A stretch of DNA of 64,000 nucleotides from Perspicuibacillus lycopersici (GCF_025660475.1 NZ_JAOUSF010000003.1:124001-188000), one strand, 5' to 3'; counted from the first letter of the stretch, positions 36,542 through 45,298 are shown. A program made the numbers and translations. Notes: generated by a model from the sequence alone, not told the origin.

Positions 36542-37650
36542 TTTTTAACATCCTCCTGTTCATTTACACCCCATTGTAATAGTAATAGCTCTGATGAAAA
36601 GCCTGGGCCTAGCGCACATGCCAACCCAATATCTCCGGATGCTGGATTTTGCTCCATACAGGCTCTTAATACATAGAAAATGGTGGCAGAAGACATATTC
36701 CCAAAGTTTTTTAGTACCTCTCTTGCGTTCACTGTTAACTCCTGATTTATTCCTAGTGCTTTTTCATATGCATCGATTACTTTTTTCCCGCCAGGATGGG
36801 CAACAAACTGTTTAATTCTAGTTAATGCCATTTGATTCCTTTGCATAAATTCCAGTACCGTAGGCTTTAACCAGCTTTCTACTAGTGTAGGGATATCTTT
36901 CGAAAAAACGACATATAACCCATCATCCCCTACATCCCAACCCATTACATCTAATGATTTCGGTAAAAGGGTTGTCATAGTATCCAAAATTGCCGGATAG
37001 GCTTTTCCAGCTTTTGCCGAAGGGGATGCCTCATCTCCCTCCACCAGTGCACATGCAACTCCATCTCCAAACAGGGAAGTACCAATGAAATTACTTTTCG
37101 ATAAATCCTCTTTTTGAAAACTTAAGCTACATAATTCGATAGATAAAACTAGCACCTTTGCCTTTGGAAAAGCGATACAATATTCAAAGGCCCTTGCTAA
37201 CCCTGCACCGCCACCAGCACATCCTAAGCCCCAAATTGGGATTCTTTTCGTATGAGGTGAAAATGGTAATTCATTCATTATTCTTGCCTCGATACTTGGT
37301 GTAGCTATACCGGTGGTACTAATAAAAATAATGGCCTCAATTTCTTCATAATCGACCCTCTGCTGCAACATGCTTTTATTTGTTAAGCAATTGTTTATCG
37401 CTTCTTTTCCTAATTTAATTGCCCATTGTACATATTGCTGATTTTTTTCCGAAAAGCTGTGCTCCTGACGAAACCAATCAATACTATTTACAAAATAGCG
37501 TTTTTCGATTTGACCATTATCAAAAATTTTAAGTAAACGTTCGATATCTTTAAAGCGGTGAAAAAATAATTCTTTTGATAATTGTGCCGCTTCGCTTTGC
37601 GTAATGATATGTGGTGGCTGTTCTGTCCCAATGGAAACTATTTTAGGCAT
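36538..37650 (-). CDS. bpsA: type III polyketide synthase (BpsA, alkylpyrone synthase)
   Basis: A 370-residue chalcone-synthase-like homodimeric enzyme. The catalytic triad is Cys in WGLGCAGGGAGLARAF, His in VAHPGGKKVID and Asn in KNFGNMSSATIFYVL. The GFSSELLLLQW end is typical. It condenses long-chain acyl-CoA with malonyl-CoA into triketide and tetraketide alkylpyrones. AAGGGG precedes the ATG. It forms an operon with bpsB and probably not with dynA (144-bp gap). Confidence 0.94.
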   Translation of the reverse strand: MPKIVSIGTEQPPHIITQSEAAQLSKELFFHRFKDIERLLKIFDNGQIEKRYFVNSIDWFRQEHSFSEKNQQYVQWAIKLGKEAINNCLTNKSMLQQRVDYEEIEAIIFISTTGIATPSIEARIMNELPFSPHTKRIPIWGLGCAGGGAGLARAFEYCIAFPKAKVLVLSIELCSLSFQKEDLSKSNFIGTSLFGDGVACALVEGDEASPSAKAGKAYPAILDTMTTLLPKSLDVMGWDVGDDGLYVVFSKDIPTLVESWLKPTVLEFMQRNQMALTRIKQFVAHPGGKKVIDAYEKALGINQELTVNAREVLKNFGNMSSATIFYVLRACMEQNPASGDIGLACALGPGFSSELLLLQWGVNEQEDVKK

Positions 37651-37823
37651 AATGTATTCCCCTTATATTTACTATAGATAGTATTACTATTATTCACTAA
37701 ATTTTCTACGATTATAATTTTCACAAAAAATACCTGTAAAACTCTTGTATTTCTGTTACAATTGGGAAAGTAATGAGAAAAATATCAAATTTTGTCGAAA
37801 GAAGAACATTACGGGGGTATAGA

Positions 37824-38285
37824 ATGACTACTAGTTTAGGAGATAAAATTACGAACGTATTAACTGGAACTATCTCTTCAGTAAATAAGGTATTTCCATT
37901 TTCAAAAAGTATCTCAGAGCCAATACCATTTAAAGAACCCTTTATGCAAGATTCCATTGGTGTATTAATAGGCTTAATTGGCGATATTAAAGGCCGCATT
38001 TTAATAGCGGGAAATGAAACAAGCTTTAGTGGATTAGGTGAATCCATGTTTGGCATGCCGATTCAAGGGGTAATGCTAGAATCCTTCGCAGGAGAGCTAG
38101 GAAATATGGTGGTTGGAAATCTTTGTACCGAAATCTGGGCAACAGGAGTCCAAATTGACATAACACCTCCAACTGTATTTGTCGGTCAAACGAAAATTTT
38201 TGGATTTGAAAAAGCATATAAACTACCAATTATGTTTGAAAATATTGGGAACTTAAATATTATTATTATGTTAGAAAATGAATAA
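37824..38285 (+). CDS. CheX-family CheY-P phosphatase-like protein, orphan
   Basis: A 153-residue CheC/CheX-fold protein. The catalytic pattern Glu-X2-Asn is seen in ESFAGELGNMVVGN with the conserved Pro in DITPPTVFVGQ about 20 residues later, as in CheX. There is no receiver or other domain. The start at 37824 has GGGGG 7 nt upstream; the preceding 17 codons are not needed. No chemotaxis gene lies nearby, and it faces a short-chain dehydrogenase. It could dephosphorylate CheY or another response regulator. Confidence 0.82.
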   Translation: MTTSLGDKITNVLTGTISSVNKVFPFSKSISEPIPFKEPFMQDSIGVLIGLIGDIKGRILIAGNETSFSGLGESMFGMPIQGVMLESFAGELGNMVVGNLCTEIWATGVQIDITPPTVFVGQTKIFGFEKAYKLPIMFENIGNLNIIIMLENE

Positions 38286-38295
38286 AATACATAGG

Positions 38296-38405
38296 GAGGC
38301 TATCTTTACAAAGAAATGTACCTTCACGAATCTTGCGATATTGGATAACCAATTTTCCCAATGATTCGCGATTATAACGTTCCTTGTAAGACAACCTCTT
38401 TTTTA
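38296..38405 (+). terminator. very long imperfect hairpin after cheX, T-tailed
   Basis: GAGGCTATCTTTACAA pairs with TTGTAAGACAACCTC over about 13 bp, with further partly paired arms inside (TGCGATATTGG with CCAATGATTCGCG). A TTTTTTATTTAT run follows, so it can end cheX transcription. At about 100 nt it is much longer than an ordinary terminator. Confidence 0.5.
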
Positions 38406-38430
38406 TTTATAAAAGTACCATTTCAGTTTG

Positions 38431-39201
38431 TCAAAAACCGTTAATCGTCATCCCACCATCTACAAATAATGTTTGCCCTGTCACGTAATTACTTGCATTC
38501 GATGCTAAAAAGACTGCTGGACCAACTATATCTGGTAGCTCTCCAATTCGATTTAGCGGTGTTACCGATAAAATATCATGTAAATAGCTTTCATCAGCCA
38601 ATAACTTTTCAGTTAAAGGGGTTTTAAAATACCAAGGACCAATTGCGTTAACTTGTACATTATTCTTTCCCCATTCAAACGCTAATGTTTTCGTCATTTG
38701 AATAAGCGCTGCTTTCGTCGCTGCATATACAACCCCAGTACGTAAGGCAACTGTTCCTGCTACGGATGAAATTGTAATAATTTTTCCCGTTCTCTGCTCC
38801 TTCATAATCTTTCCGACTTCCTGTGACATCATAAATGCTGAGGTTAAATTCGTATCAAGAATGGTTTTCCATTCTTGATCGGTCACGTCTAATGCCTTAG
38901 ATCGAATATTCATACCCGCATTATTTACTAAAATATCAATCTTTCCTGCCGCTTCTAGCGTTCGCGCTACTGCAGCTTGTACTTGAACTCTGTCCGTTAC
39001 ATCTGTAGGCAAGATAAATGCTTTTCTTCCTAACTTCTCAATATGTACAGCAGTTTCTTTTATATCTTTTTCTGTTCTTGCCAATAGTGCAACATCTGCT
39101 CCAGCTTCCGCAAAGCCGATGGCAATTGCTCGTCCAATTCCACGGCCGGCTCCTGTAACAATTGCGGTTTTTCCTTGTAGATCAAAGGATGGTAAATACA
39201 A
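38431..39201 (-). CDS. short-chain dehydrogenase/reductase
   Basis: A classical SDR of 256 residues. The cofactor motif TGAGRGIGRAIA lies near residue 15, NNAGMN near 90, the catalytic Ser in ISSVAG near 140 and the YAATKAAL Tyr-Lys pair near 155. The C-terminus has NYVTGQTLFVDGGMTINGF. Similarity in layout is to gluconate 5-dehydrogenase and FabG-like enzymes; the substrate is open. The TTG start at 39201 has AGAGGTG 6 nt upstream. It is monocistronic. Confidence 0.88.
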   Translation of the reverse strand: MYLPSFDLQGKTAIVTGAGRGIGRAIAIGFAEAGADVALLARTEKDIKETAVHIEKLGRKAFILPTDVTDRVQVQAAVARTLEAAGKIDILVNNAGMNIRSKALDVTDQEWKTILDTNLTSAFMMSQEVGKIMKEQRTGKIITISSVAGTVALRTGVVYAATKAALIQMTKTLAFEWGKNNVQVNAIGPWYFKTPLTEKLLADESYLHDILSVTPLNRIGELPDIVGPAVFLASNASNYVTGQTLFVDGGMTINGF

Positions 39202-39260
39202 AGTGAACACCTCTTTATTTTCAAAGTATTTTTATATTACCATAAATTTCAACAAAAATT

Positions 39261-39313
39261 AAAATGAAACTTCCAATAGTATATCGTCATTTACTATTGG
39301 AAGTTTCATTTTC
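39261..39313. terminator. perfect long bidirectional terminator
   Basis: AAAATGAAACTTCCAATAGTA and its complement form a stem of about 20 bp with a short loop. It lies between the SDR upstream region and the 46-residue zinc-ribbon gene and ends the latter. Confidence 0.8.
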
Positions 39314-39318
39314 ATTCA

Positions 39319-39459
39319 TTATGCATAACCATCCACATGGTCTGTTTTTTGATATTGCACATTAATAACAATTGGTTGAATGACCTTTTCACCACATACA
39401 CAGCAGACCAATGGCTCTTGATGGATGGTACAACAATTTTCACAATAATACATTACCAT
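39319..39459 (-). CDS. 46-residue zinc-ribbon-like micro-protein
   Basis: A short ORF on the minus strand, with CENC near residue 6 and CCVCGEK near residue 19. This gives two CxxC knuckles, as in rubredoxin- and zinc-ribbon-type proteins. The tail VINVQYQKTDHVDGYA is hydrophilic. Two ATGs two codons apart are possible; AAAGAGTGA precedes the first. A strong terminator follows immediately, which supports a real gene. I do not recognise the family. Confidence 0.6.
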   Translation of the reverse strand: MVMYYCENCCTIHQEPLVCCVCGEKVIQPIVINVQYQKTDHVDGYA

Positions 39460-39937
39460 CGCAATCACTCTTTCCATTAATTATTAATAATATATTCTCT
39501 TGAAATCGTTATGTGAATTTACGGCTTGATTCCTTTCCTCCGTAATCTGCATCGTTTTCGTTACTATCCATACCCTTGATTGCTTTCTGAAAAACAGATA
39601 TATTTTTCCAGTTTTCGACAAATGTCACTCTATACCTTGTCGGTATGTTGAGGTTTCTTTTCATTAAAGCAACACAGCTTCCGAAATACACAAATACCCA
39701 AAGATCATTTCACACGAGTATATACGTATGAAATAAGCTTTGGGTATTTATACTTATTTTATAAAAAAATTTTACTAAAATGTAATGATTCCGATTGTTC
39801 CAATGAAATTAAAACGATTTTTTTTGCTTCAATTGTTTTGTTTATACTGTTAAACAAAATCGGAGTAGCTATATATTATTTGTTATTAAACAAAAAATGA
39901 TTGCTATACATTATATTTTTTGGAACTTGGATTACTC
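39460..39937. other. intergenic region with a hairpin
   Basis: No convincing gene. It holds an inverted repeat at 39692-39749 (AAATACCCAAAG with CTTTGGGTATTT, plus an inner ATTTCA/TGAAAT pair), which could be a terminator. A 60-codon frame on the minus strand at 39509-39691 has no ribosome site or recognisable sequence. The rest is AT-rich. Confidence 0.5.
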
Positions 39938-40069
39938 TTAAATAGTGCTGGATAGAATTGTCAATACCGCACCAAGTATCCCCCCGAGGATTGGAATCGA
40001 AAGATAAAATAATTTCTTTTTAACCTCTCGTTTTTTCTGTATCTCTTCAGGTGTTAACCATCTAGACAT
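39938..40069 (-). CDS. 43-residue membrane micro-protein
   Basis: MSRWLTPEEIQKKREVKKK forms an amphipathic, highly charged head. It is followed by one hydrophobic helix, LFYLSIPILGGILGAVLTIL, and then SSTI. A GGGGGA stretch lies 7 nt before the ATG. The 'WLTPEE + lysines + single helix' layout resembles small membrane proteins seen in many Bacillaceae. Function unknown. Confidence 0.62.
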   Translation of the reverse strand: MSRWLTPEEIQKKREVKKKLFYLSIPILGGILGAVLTILSSTI

Positions 40070-40635
40070 TCTTTTTCCCCCTATAAACTTTGTAATACTA
40101 TTGTAATATATTTATGCTATTGAAACATGTGACAAATTTCCTGTTTTTTCTACATTTTTCATTTCTCATTTTAAATGATTCTATCATTATTTACAATAAT
40201 AATAATTTATATTCATTCCTATTTTAAGCGTTTAACCATTGATACTATTGGAATCGTTAAAATAAGGGAATAATTATTATACAAATAGGGGAATTTTTAT
40301 TCAAAAAAAGTAATCTGCACTTTCAATCTTTCTTGTAAAACTTATTTAGTGACTGATGAAAAGTAATATATTATTTTAAATATTGAATTACATAACATTG
40401 GTTCACGAATTAAAATATCAACTTTTAGTAGTATGATAATTGGCGAAAATAGTACGGTTGATTACAAGAAATCTACATTTTTAGATTCAATTATAAATTG
40501 GAGGAATGAAGTATTCCCAGTCAGAAAATTAGTTTTACACTATTCAACTTTCCGAGCTCTAATTTCCAAAGGAGTAGCCTAGTTTCTCGGACTGTTTACA
40601 AATAGCAACAAATTCTCCGATAACAGCCCATAAAA
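40070..40635. other. long gene-free AT-rich region
   Basis: About 570 bp without a credible ORF on either strand. I see no RNA structure, tRNA or promoter strong enough to name. The region may be the remains of decayed genes; it borders the inserted repeat at 40656-40915. Confidence 0.5.
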
Positions 40636-40935
40636 AAATAGGGACATTACTGTCCTTATCCAGACTGTCGACAAAAGGTATTGAGAGACATCTTCTCGGT
40701 GCCTTTTGTCATGGAATTGCGGTTAAAATCCGTTGATTTCCGCTCCTGGCGGTGAGCTTCCTCGTCGCTGGCGCTCCTGCGGGAAAAGCGGCTCGGCCCC
40801 GCCCGTGGAAAGCGTCCACCCTTCGTTCCAATCAACCAAACTATTTACATCATTCTATTTTAAAAGAAAAAAGAGTGTAGACAAACTCGAAAATCTTCGA
40901 GTTTGTCTACACTCTAAATAGGGACATTACTGTCC
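40636..40935 (+). repeat. mobile-like composite repeat, copy B, with 20-bp flanking direct repeats
   Basis: The element (40656-40915, 260 bp) carries three parts. A left hairpin GACAAAAGG...CCTTTTGTC spans 40670-40710. The GC-rich core is 40733-40835, with TTGATTTCCG and CCAATCAA ends. A right hairpin spans 40872-40915 (AGAGTGTAGACAAACTCG and its complement). The outer ends AGACTGTCGACAAA and, inverted, AGAGTGTAGACAAA match at 12 of 14 bases. It is flanked by the direct repeat AAATAGGGACATTACTGTCC at 40636-40655 and 40916-40935. No ORF inside. Copy C at 56443-56724 is the same element inverted. Confidence 0.8.
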
Positions 40936-40979
40936 CTATGAATATAATTATTTTAGCTTATGAATCGTCACTAATGAAA

Positions 40980-42500
40980 TTACAATTGATAGATTCCACT
41001 AAATTTATCCGTTAAATATTGCAGTAAATATTTTGCATTCAAGCCTTCCGCTGTTGCATTTTGCAAAATTTCTAACGGTTGTTTCATTTTCCCGTATTGA
41101 TGAACTCTCTCGGTAAACCAGGCTCTTATTGGTTGTAATTCTCCCTTTTCTAGTAATTCATCAAAGTTCGGTATATCCTTTATTAATGCATGTTTAAATT
41201 GAGCTGCATACATATAGCCGAGTGCATAGGATGGGAAATAACCGAAGCTTGCCCCTGCCCAATGGACATCTTGAAGTACACCTACCCCATCATGATCAGG
41301 CTCTATTCCAAGATATTGTTTATACTTTTCGTTCCAAATTTTTGGTAAATCTTTCACTTCAATTTCATCATTAAATAAGCCTTTTTCAATTTCATAACGA
41401 ATGATGACATGTAATGGATAGGTTAATTCATCTGCCTCAATTCGTATCAATGATGGTTTCACTTCATTTATTGCCCGATAATAATCATCGAGTGATACAT
41501 TGTCAAATTGACCTGGAGAATAGCTTTTCAGTAGGTCAAAGTTTTTCTTCCAAAACGCTTTATTTCTGCCAACAAATATTTCATTGAACAAGGATTGGGA
41601 CTCATGGATTCCCATTGAGGTACCAGATGCTAATGTCGTCCCAACTAAATCTTTCGAAATATTTTGCTCATATAATGCATGTCCACCTTCATGAATCGTA
41701 CCGAAAATAGCAACTCGAAAATCATTTTCTACATATCTAGTAGTAATACGAACATCCCCAGGATTAATACCTGTAGCAAATGGATGTACCGTTTCATCTA
41801 AACGGCCAGCATCAAAATCATAGCCCATTTGTTTTAAAATATCGATACTAAACTTCTCTTGTGCTTCTTTCGAAAAATGTTTATAAAGAAATTCCGTTTC
41901 CATTTTCGTTGGAGAGGCTTCGATTTTTTGTAGAAGTGGCACAATACTATCACGAACTTCTCCAAAAACTTTATCTAATATTTCAACCGTCATTCCAGGT
42001 TCATACATATCTAGTAAAGTGTTATATTTATTTCCTTCATATCCCCAATATTCAACAAACTTCTTCGTTGCAGTTACTAGCTTTTCCAAATACGGTGCAA
42101 ACAAAGCAAAATCTGCAGTTTCTTTAGCTTCTTCCCAAACGGATTCTGCTTGTGATTGTAATGTTACAAATGCCGTATATTCCTCTAGTGGGATTTTTTT
42201 CATTCGATCATATTCTTTTTTACAATCTAATACCGTATGCAGGGTAATATCAGATAAAGAGTTTTTTACTTCTTCACTTAATAATGTATTTATGTATGTT
42301 TCCATTTCCGCTGAGGTTGCCATTTTAAAAGCTTCTGAAGATAATAGTCCAATAACCTCTGAACGTTGCTCCACACCTTTCTTCGGCGCACCAGTACGCA
42401 AGTCCCAATACATTACATTAATCGCCTCATGATAGGCAATCATTTTCTTTACATATTCCAAAAACTGCTGTTCGATTTCTTTTATTTGTTCGATGTTCAT
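40980..42500 (-). CDS. ypwA: M32-family metallocarboxypeptidase (YpwA)
   Basis: A thermostable-carboxypeptidase-1-type enzyme of 506 residues. The zinc site is HEGGHALYEQ (HExxH) with GTIHEGGH around it, and the M32 motifs DVRITTRY, GIHESQSLFNE and IRIEADELTYPLHVIIRYE are all present. It releases C-terminal residues (not Pro) from peptides. The ATG at 42500 has GGAGG 7 nt upstream; nine extra residues before it were dropped. B. subtilis YpwA is of the same size. Confidence 0.94.
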   Translation of the reverse strand: MNIEQIKEIEQQFLEYVKKMIAYHEAINVMYWDLRTGAPKKGVEQRSEVIGLLSSEAFKMATSAEMETYINTLLSEEVKNSLSDITLHTVLDCKKEYDRMKKIPLEEYTAFVTLQSQAESVWEEAKETADFALFAPYLEKLVTATKKFVEYWGYEGNKYNTLLDMYEPGMTVEILDKVFGEVRDSIVPLLQKIEASPTKMETEFLYKHFSKEAQEKFSIDILKQMGYDFDAGRLDETVHPFATGINPGDVRITTRYVENDFRVAIFGTIHEGGHALYEQNISKDLVGTTLASGTSMGIHESQSLFNEIFVGRNKAFWKKNFDLLKSYSPGQFDNVSLDDYYRAINEVKPSLIRIEADELTYPLHVIIRYEIEKGLFNDEIEVKDLPKIWNEKYKQYLGIEPDHDGVGVLQDVHWAGASFGYFPSYALGYMYAAQFKHALIKDIPNFDELLEKGELQPIRAWFTERVHQYGKMKQPLEILQNATAEGLNAKYLLQYLTDKFSGIYQL

Positions 42501-42664
42501 TATTTTGCCTCCATTCTCAAACTTCAAAGCTTATTTTATCATAAATTTATATATTGGTAAGTGGTGATGAAAGAATTATCAGGTTTTTTTAGCAAGTAAA
42601 AATTTTCACTAGTATACTTCCCTGGCTTTTGAGTTTTGAACGGGACGCACGCAAACATAAAAAA

Positions 42665-42697
42665 GAGCCATCGCCAACGGAAGCTGAACGATAGCTC
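42665..42697 (-). terminator. terminator of the 57-residue gene
   Basis: GAGCCATCG and CGATAGCTC pair with one mismatch, followed on the minus strand by TTTTTTATG, about 15 bp after the stop. Confidence 0.7.
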
Positions 42698-42712
42698 AAT
42701 AGTATTAGGTAG

Positions 42713-42886
42713 TTAATGCTTCACACGGTTTGTTAACAAATAGTTTAGAGCTTGCTGCAAATTTTCCTCAGCCTGCTGTAACTCGTAAAAAGCTTGCTCG
42801 TTATTTACGTTTTCTGTTTGTAATTGTTGATACGTAAATTCAATAGCCTTTGAAATCATCGTAAAATCAAGATTTTCTCTGTACAT
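42713..42886 (-). CDS. small helical protein, 57 residues
   Basis: MYRENLDFTMISKAIEFTYQQ begins one amphipathic helix and the second half (EQAFYELQQAEENLQQALNYLL) another, so a two-helix hairpin is likely. It has no Cys or membrane segment. The start at 42886 has GAGGG 7 nt upstream; an ATG 7 codons earlier has none. A terminator follows. I do not recognise the family; it lies between ypwA and the THUMP methyltransferase. Confidence 0.68.
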   Translation of the reverse strand: MYRENLDFTMISKAIEFTYQQLQTENVNNEQAFYELQQAEENLQQALNYLLTNRVKH

Positions 42887-42992
42887 GATCCATCCCTCAT
42901 TTTTCATAATATAGCTAATTTATTATAATCAACTATTTACAAAATTATTCCTATGCTGAAAATTAATTTGAAATAGAGGGAAATAAAGGTCA

Positions 42993-44129
42993 TTATCCTT
43001 TCGGCACTCTCGGTCCCCAGTACTGGTAATAATCCGTTTTAATAAAACCATTAAATAGCTTTCGCTTTTTCGTTGCTTGTTTGCCGTAAAGTTCCTCAAA
43101 TTGTTCATTAGAGGTAATCACATATATCGACCATGTATCTAATGCTTGAAATGTTTTTCCGAGATCTCGATATAGTTGTTCGACTTTTTCCTTATCACCT
43201 AACCGTTCACCGTAGGGCGGATTAGCAACTACAACACCATATTTTAGGTCAGAATGAAAATCCGTTGCTTGCATTTGCTTAAATTGTATCAAGTCACCTA
43301 GCCCTGCCTCTAGTGCATTATTTTTCGCAATATCCACCATTTTATGATCAATATCTGAACCAAATATTTGGAGGTTACGATCATATTGTGCTAAATCTTC
43401 TGTTTCCATTCGCGCGTCATCCCATACGGATTTCGGCATCCAATGCCATCCTTCACTAATAAATTCACGATTGAAACCTGGAGCGATATTTTGGCCAATT
43501 AATGCTGCTTCAATTGGCAATGTACCAGAGCCACAGAATGGATCGACAAACGGGCGATCATAAGTCCAGTTCGTTAAAAGAATCAACGCCGCAGCTAATG
43601 TTTCCTTTAATGGTGCTTCGCCTTGTCCCACACGATATCCTCTCCGATGTAAGCCCGTCCCACTTGTATCAATCGTTAAGGTGACTTTATCCTTTAAAAT
43701 CGATACTTCAATAGGAACTTTTGGTCCTTTTTCTTCAAACCAGCTTACCTGCTTGTATTTCGATTTTAAACGTTCTACAATTGCTTTTTTGACAATACCT
43801 TGGCAATCGGGGACACTATATAATTTCGATTTAACCGACTTTCCTGAAACAGGAAATTCGGAATCTGCATTAAGAAATTGCTCCCATGGCAATGCTTTTG
43901 TTCCTTCAAATAATTGGTCAAAAGTAGTTGCCTTAAATTCTCCGACGATAATTTTTATTCGATCTGCTGTCCGCAACCATAAGTTACTGCGAGCAATCGT
44001 CATTGCATCGCCAGTATATAATATTTTTCCATTATCTACTTTGCATTCGTAACCTAAATTACGAACTTCATTTGCTACAATTGCCTCAATCCCCATCGGG
44101 GCTGTTGCTAATAGTTTAAAATTATTCAT
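42993..44129 (-). CDS. ypsC: THUMP-domain rRNA (guanine-N2) methyltransferase, YpsC/RlmL-N type
   Basis: A 378-residue protein. The N-terminal THUMP RNA-binding domain covers residues 1-160. The Rossmann methyltransferase follows, with VDPFCGSGTLPIEAALIG (SAM motif I), IFGSDIDHKMVDIAKNNA and the catalytic VANPPYGERLGD (NPPY). It resembles the N-terminal half of RlmL/RlmK, which methylates G2445 in 23S rRNA. The start at 44129 has AGAAGGTAG upstream; an ATG at 44153 has none. rnpB lies just upstream, as in B. subtilis. Confidence 0.92.
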   Translation of the reverse strand: MNNFKLLATAPMGIEAIVANEVRNLGYECKVDNGKILYTGDAMTIARSNLWLRTADRIKIIVGEFKATTFDQLFEGTKALPWEQFLNADSEFPVSGKSVKSKLYSVPDCQGIVKKAIVERLKSKYKQVSWFEEKGPKVPIEVSILKDKVTLTIDTSGTGLHRRGYRVGQGEAPLKETLAAALILLTNWTYDRPFVDPFCGSGTLPIEAALIGQNIAPGFNREFISEGWHWMPKSVWDDARMETEDLAQYDRNLQIFGSDIDHKMVDIAKNNALEAGLGDLIQFKQMQATDFHSDLKYGVVVANPPYGERLGDKEKVEQLYRDLGKTFQALDTWSIYVITSNEQFEELYGKQATKKRKLFNGFIKTDYYQYWGPRVPKG

Positions 44130-44253
44130 TTTGACACTACCTTCTAAAATCATTTTTGTATGTAAATAGTAACAATCCTATCGTACCCATTTCAAGTGCT
44201 AGCCAATATGGAAACTATGTATTCAACCTTATTTTGATACAGCAACATAATAA

Positions 44254-44289
44254 AAATGCTCTCCATTGTTTCCATTGGAGAGCATTTTA
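44254..44289 (-). terminator. terminator of rnpB
   Basis: AAAATGCTCTCCA(A/T) and its complement form a 13-14 bp stem shortly past the RNase P RNA 3' end, with T-rich sequence after it on the minus strand. Confidence 0.9.
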
Positions 44290-44305
44290 TGAAATCAAAT
44301 GTCAA

Positions 44306-44720
44306 TTAATAACGTTCTATAAGCCATGTTCTGTTCCATTGTACTGCAAACGATTCGCAAATCTCGTACTCCGGTGGTAATCATCTATCTGCAAAGAATA
44401 AAATCTTCGCCTCTCTCTTCCGTTCATTTCCTCAGAGAAAGTTCCCCTACCAAAATTTGGGTTTCTCGCTCGTGGGGTTTACCTCGTTCCACCCTTATAA
44501 TTTCTTATAAGGCTCCGTCACTGTGGCACTTTCAAGGTAGTGAGACCATATCCAAATGGACTTAGGTCTGTTCCCTGCCGTCAGCCCAGCAAAAGCCAGA
44601 CTGCCCTAGCTTATTGTTTCACTAGGCACGAACACTACGGGCATCTCAGCACCGTGCGAGCATGGACTTTCCTCTGCTACTAGCAAGGCTAGTAACAGCG
44701 ATTACCTGAACGTTATTAAC
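44306..44720 (-). ncRNA. rnpB: RNase P RNA, class B (Bacillus type)
   Basis: The catalytic RNA that removes 5' leaders from precursor tRNAs. Conserved blocks on the minus strand include GAGGAAAGTCCATGCTCGCA (CR-I), GGTGCTGAGATGCCCGTAGT, GCTAGGGCAGTC, GCTGACGGCAGG, GAGAAACCCAAATTTTGGTA and, near the 3' end, GGAACAGAACATGGCTTATA. The 5' end (GTTAATAACGTT) pairs with the 3' end (AACGTTATTAA) to close helix P1. The length of about 415 nt suits class B RNA (B. subtilis about 400). A promoter with a perfect -10 lies just upstream. Ends are accurate to a few bases. Confidence 0.97.
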
Positions 44721-44731
44721 GCTACATATAG

Positions 44732-44760
44732 ATTATAGACAATCAAGGAAGAATATACAA
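44732..44760 (-). promoter_or_regulatory. sigma-A promoter of rnpB
   Basis: On the minus strand TATAAT (44732-44737) is preceded after 17 nt by TTGTAT (44755-44760). The predicted start lies about 5 nt before the RNA's 5' end. Confidence 0.7.
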
Positions 44761-44789
44761 CTGTTTTTCAACGGAAAAATTGGAAAATA

Positions 44790-45086
44790 TTAGTCGTATA
44801 ATTTATTACCAAACACATGTTTTTCAAGATTGCTTAGTCGTTTCAGAATATCAAAGTTTGTTGTACCAGATGGTTGGGCAGGCTGTTTCCGAACGTCTTC
44901 TAACTGTTTTTTCAGACGTTGATTTTCCATTTGCACTTCTTCTAACTCTTTTACGAACATTTCGTAATCTTTAATAATAAGGTCTAAGTATTGATCTACT
45001 TCCTCTTGATTATATCCTCGCATACTTGTTTTAAATTCTTTTTCCAAAATATCTTTAGCTGATAATTGTAACTTTTGTTGAAGCAA
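44790..45086 (-). CDS. gpsB: cell-division/elongation switch protein GpsB
   Basis: A 98-residue DivIVA-like adaptor that shuttles the bifunctional PBP1 (PonA) between division and elongation sites. The membrane-binding head is [28 protein letters not shown], followed by a coiled coil to residue 70 and a short C-terminal trimerisation part ([16 protein letters not shown]). The TTG start has GAGGTG 7 nt upstream. Its partner gene ponA is in this window (53805). Confidence 0.96.
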   Translation of the reverse strand: MLQQKLQLSAKDILEKEFKTSMRGYNQEEVDQYLDLIIKDYEMFVKELEEVQMENQRLKKQLEDVRKQPAQPSGTTNFDILKRLSNLEKHVFGNKLYD

Positions 45087-45267
45087 AGTTTTTCACCTCG
45101 TTCATTTCTACATTCATTATTCATATTTTTTCAAAAAACATGCGCTTTGTCAATTTAATATATTTCATTATGAAACAGTCCATGAAAAATCCTATTCTTC
45201 TGTAGTCATTTTTATACCATAATACAAAAATTTTTCTCTGTTAAGGGACTAAAGCACTAGAATAGTA

Positions 45268-45293
45268 AAAAAGGGCAGAAATTCTGCCCTTTT
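45268..45293 (-). terminator. terminator of cotD
   Basis: AAAAGGGCAGAA and TTCTGCCCTTTT form a perfect 12-bp stem right after the cotD stop. Confidence 0.9.
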
Positions 45294-45298
45294 AGCTT

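Noticed and set aside
39509-39691. 60-codon minus-strand frame between the two micro-protein genes
   Set aside because: No ribosome site, no recognisable motif, poor codon pattern; borders a hairpin.
40733-40921. 62-codon plus-strand frame in repeat copy B
   Set aside because: It spans the repeat core and end hairpin; no start signal, and the same region in copy C is not open in the same way.
42019-42432. 137-codon plus-strand frame
   Set aside because: Antisense to ypwA; codon bias mirrors the real gene.
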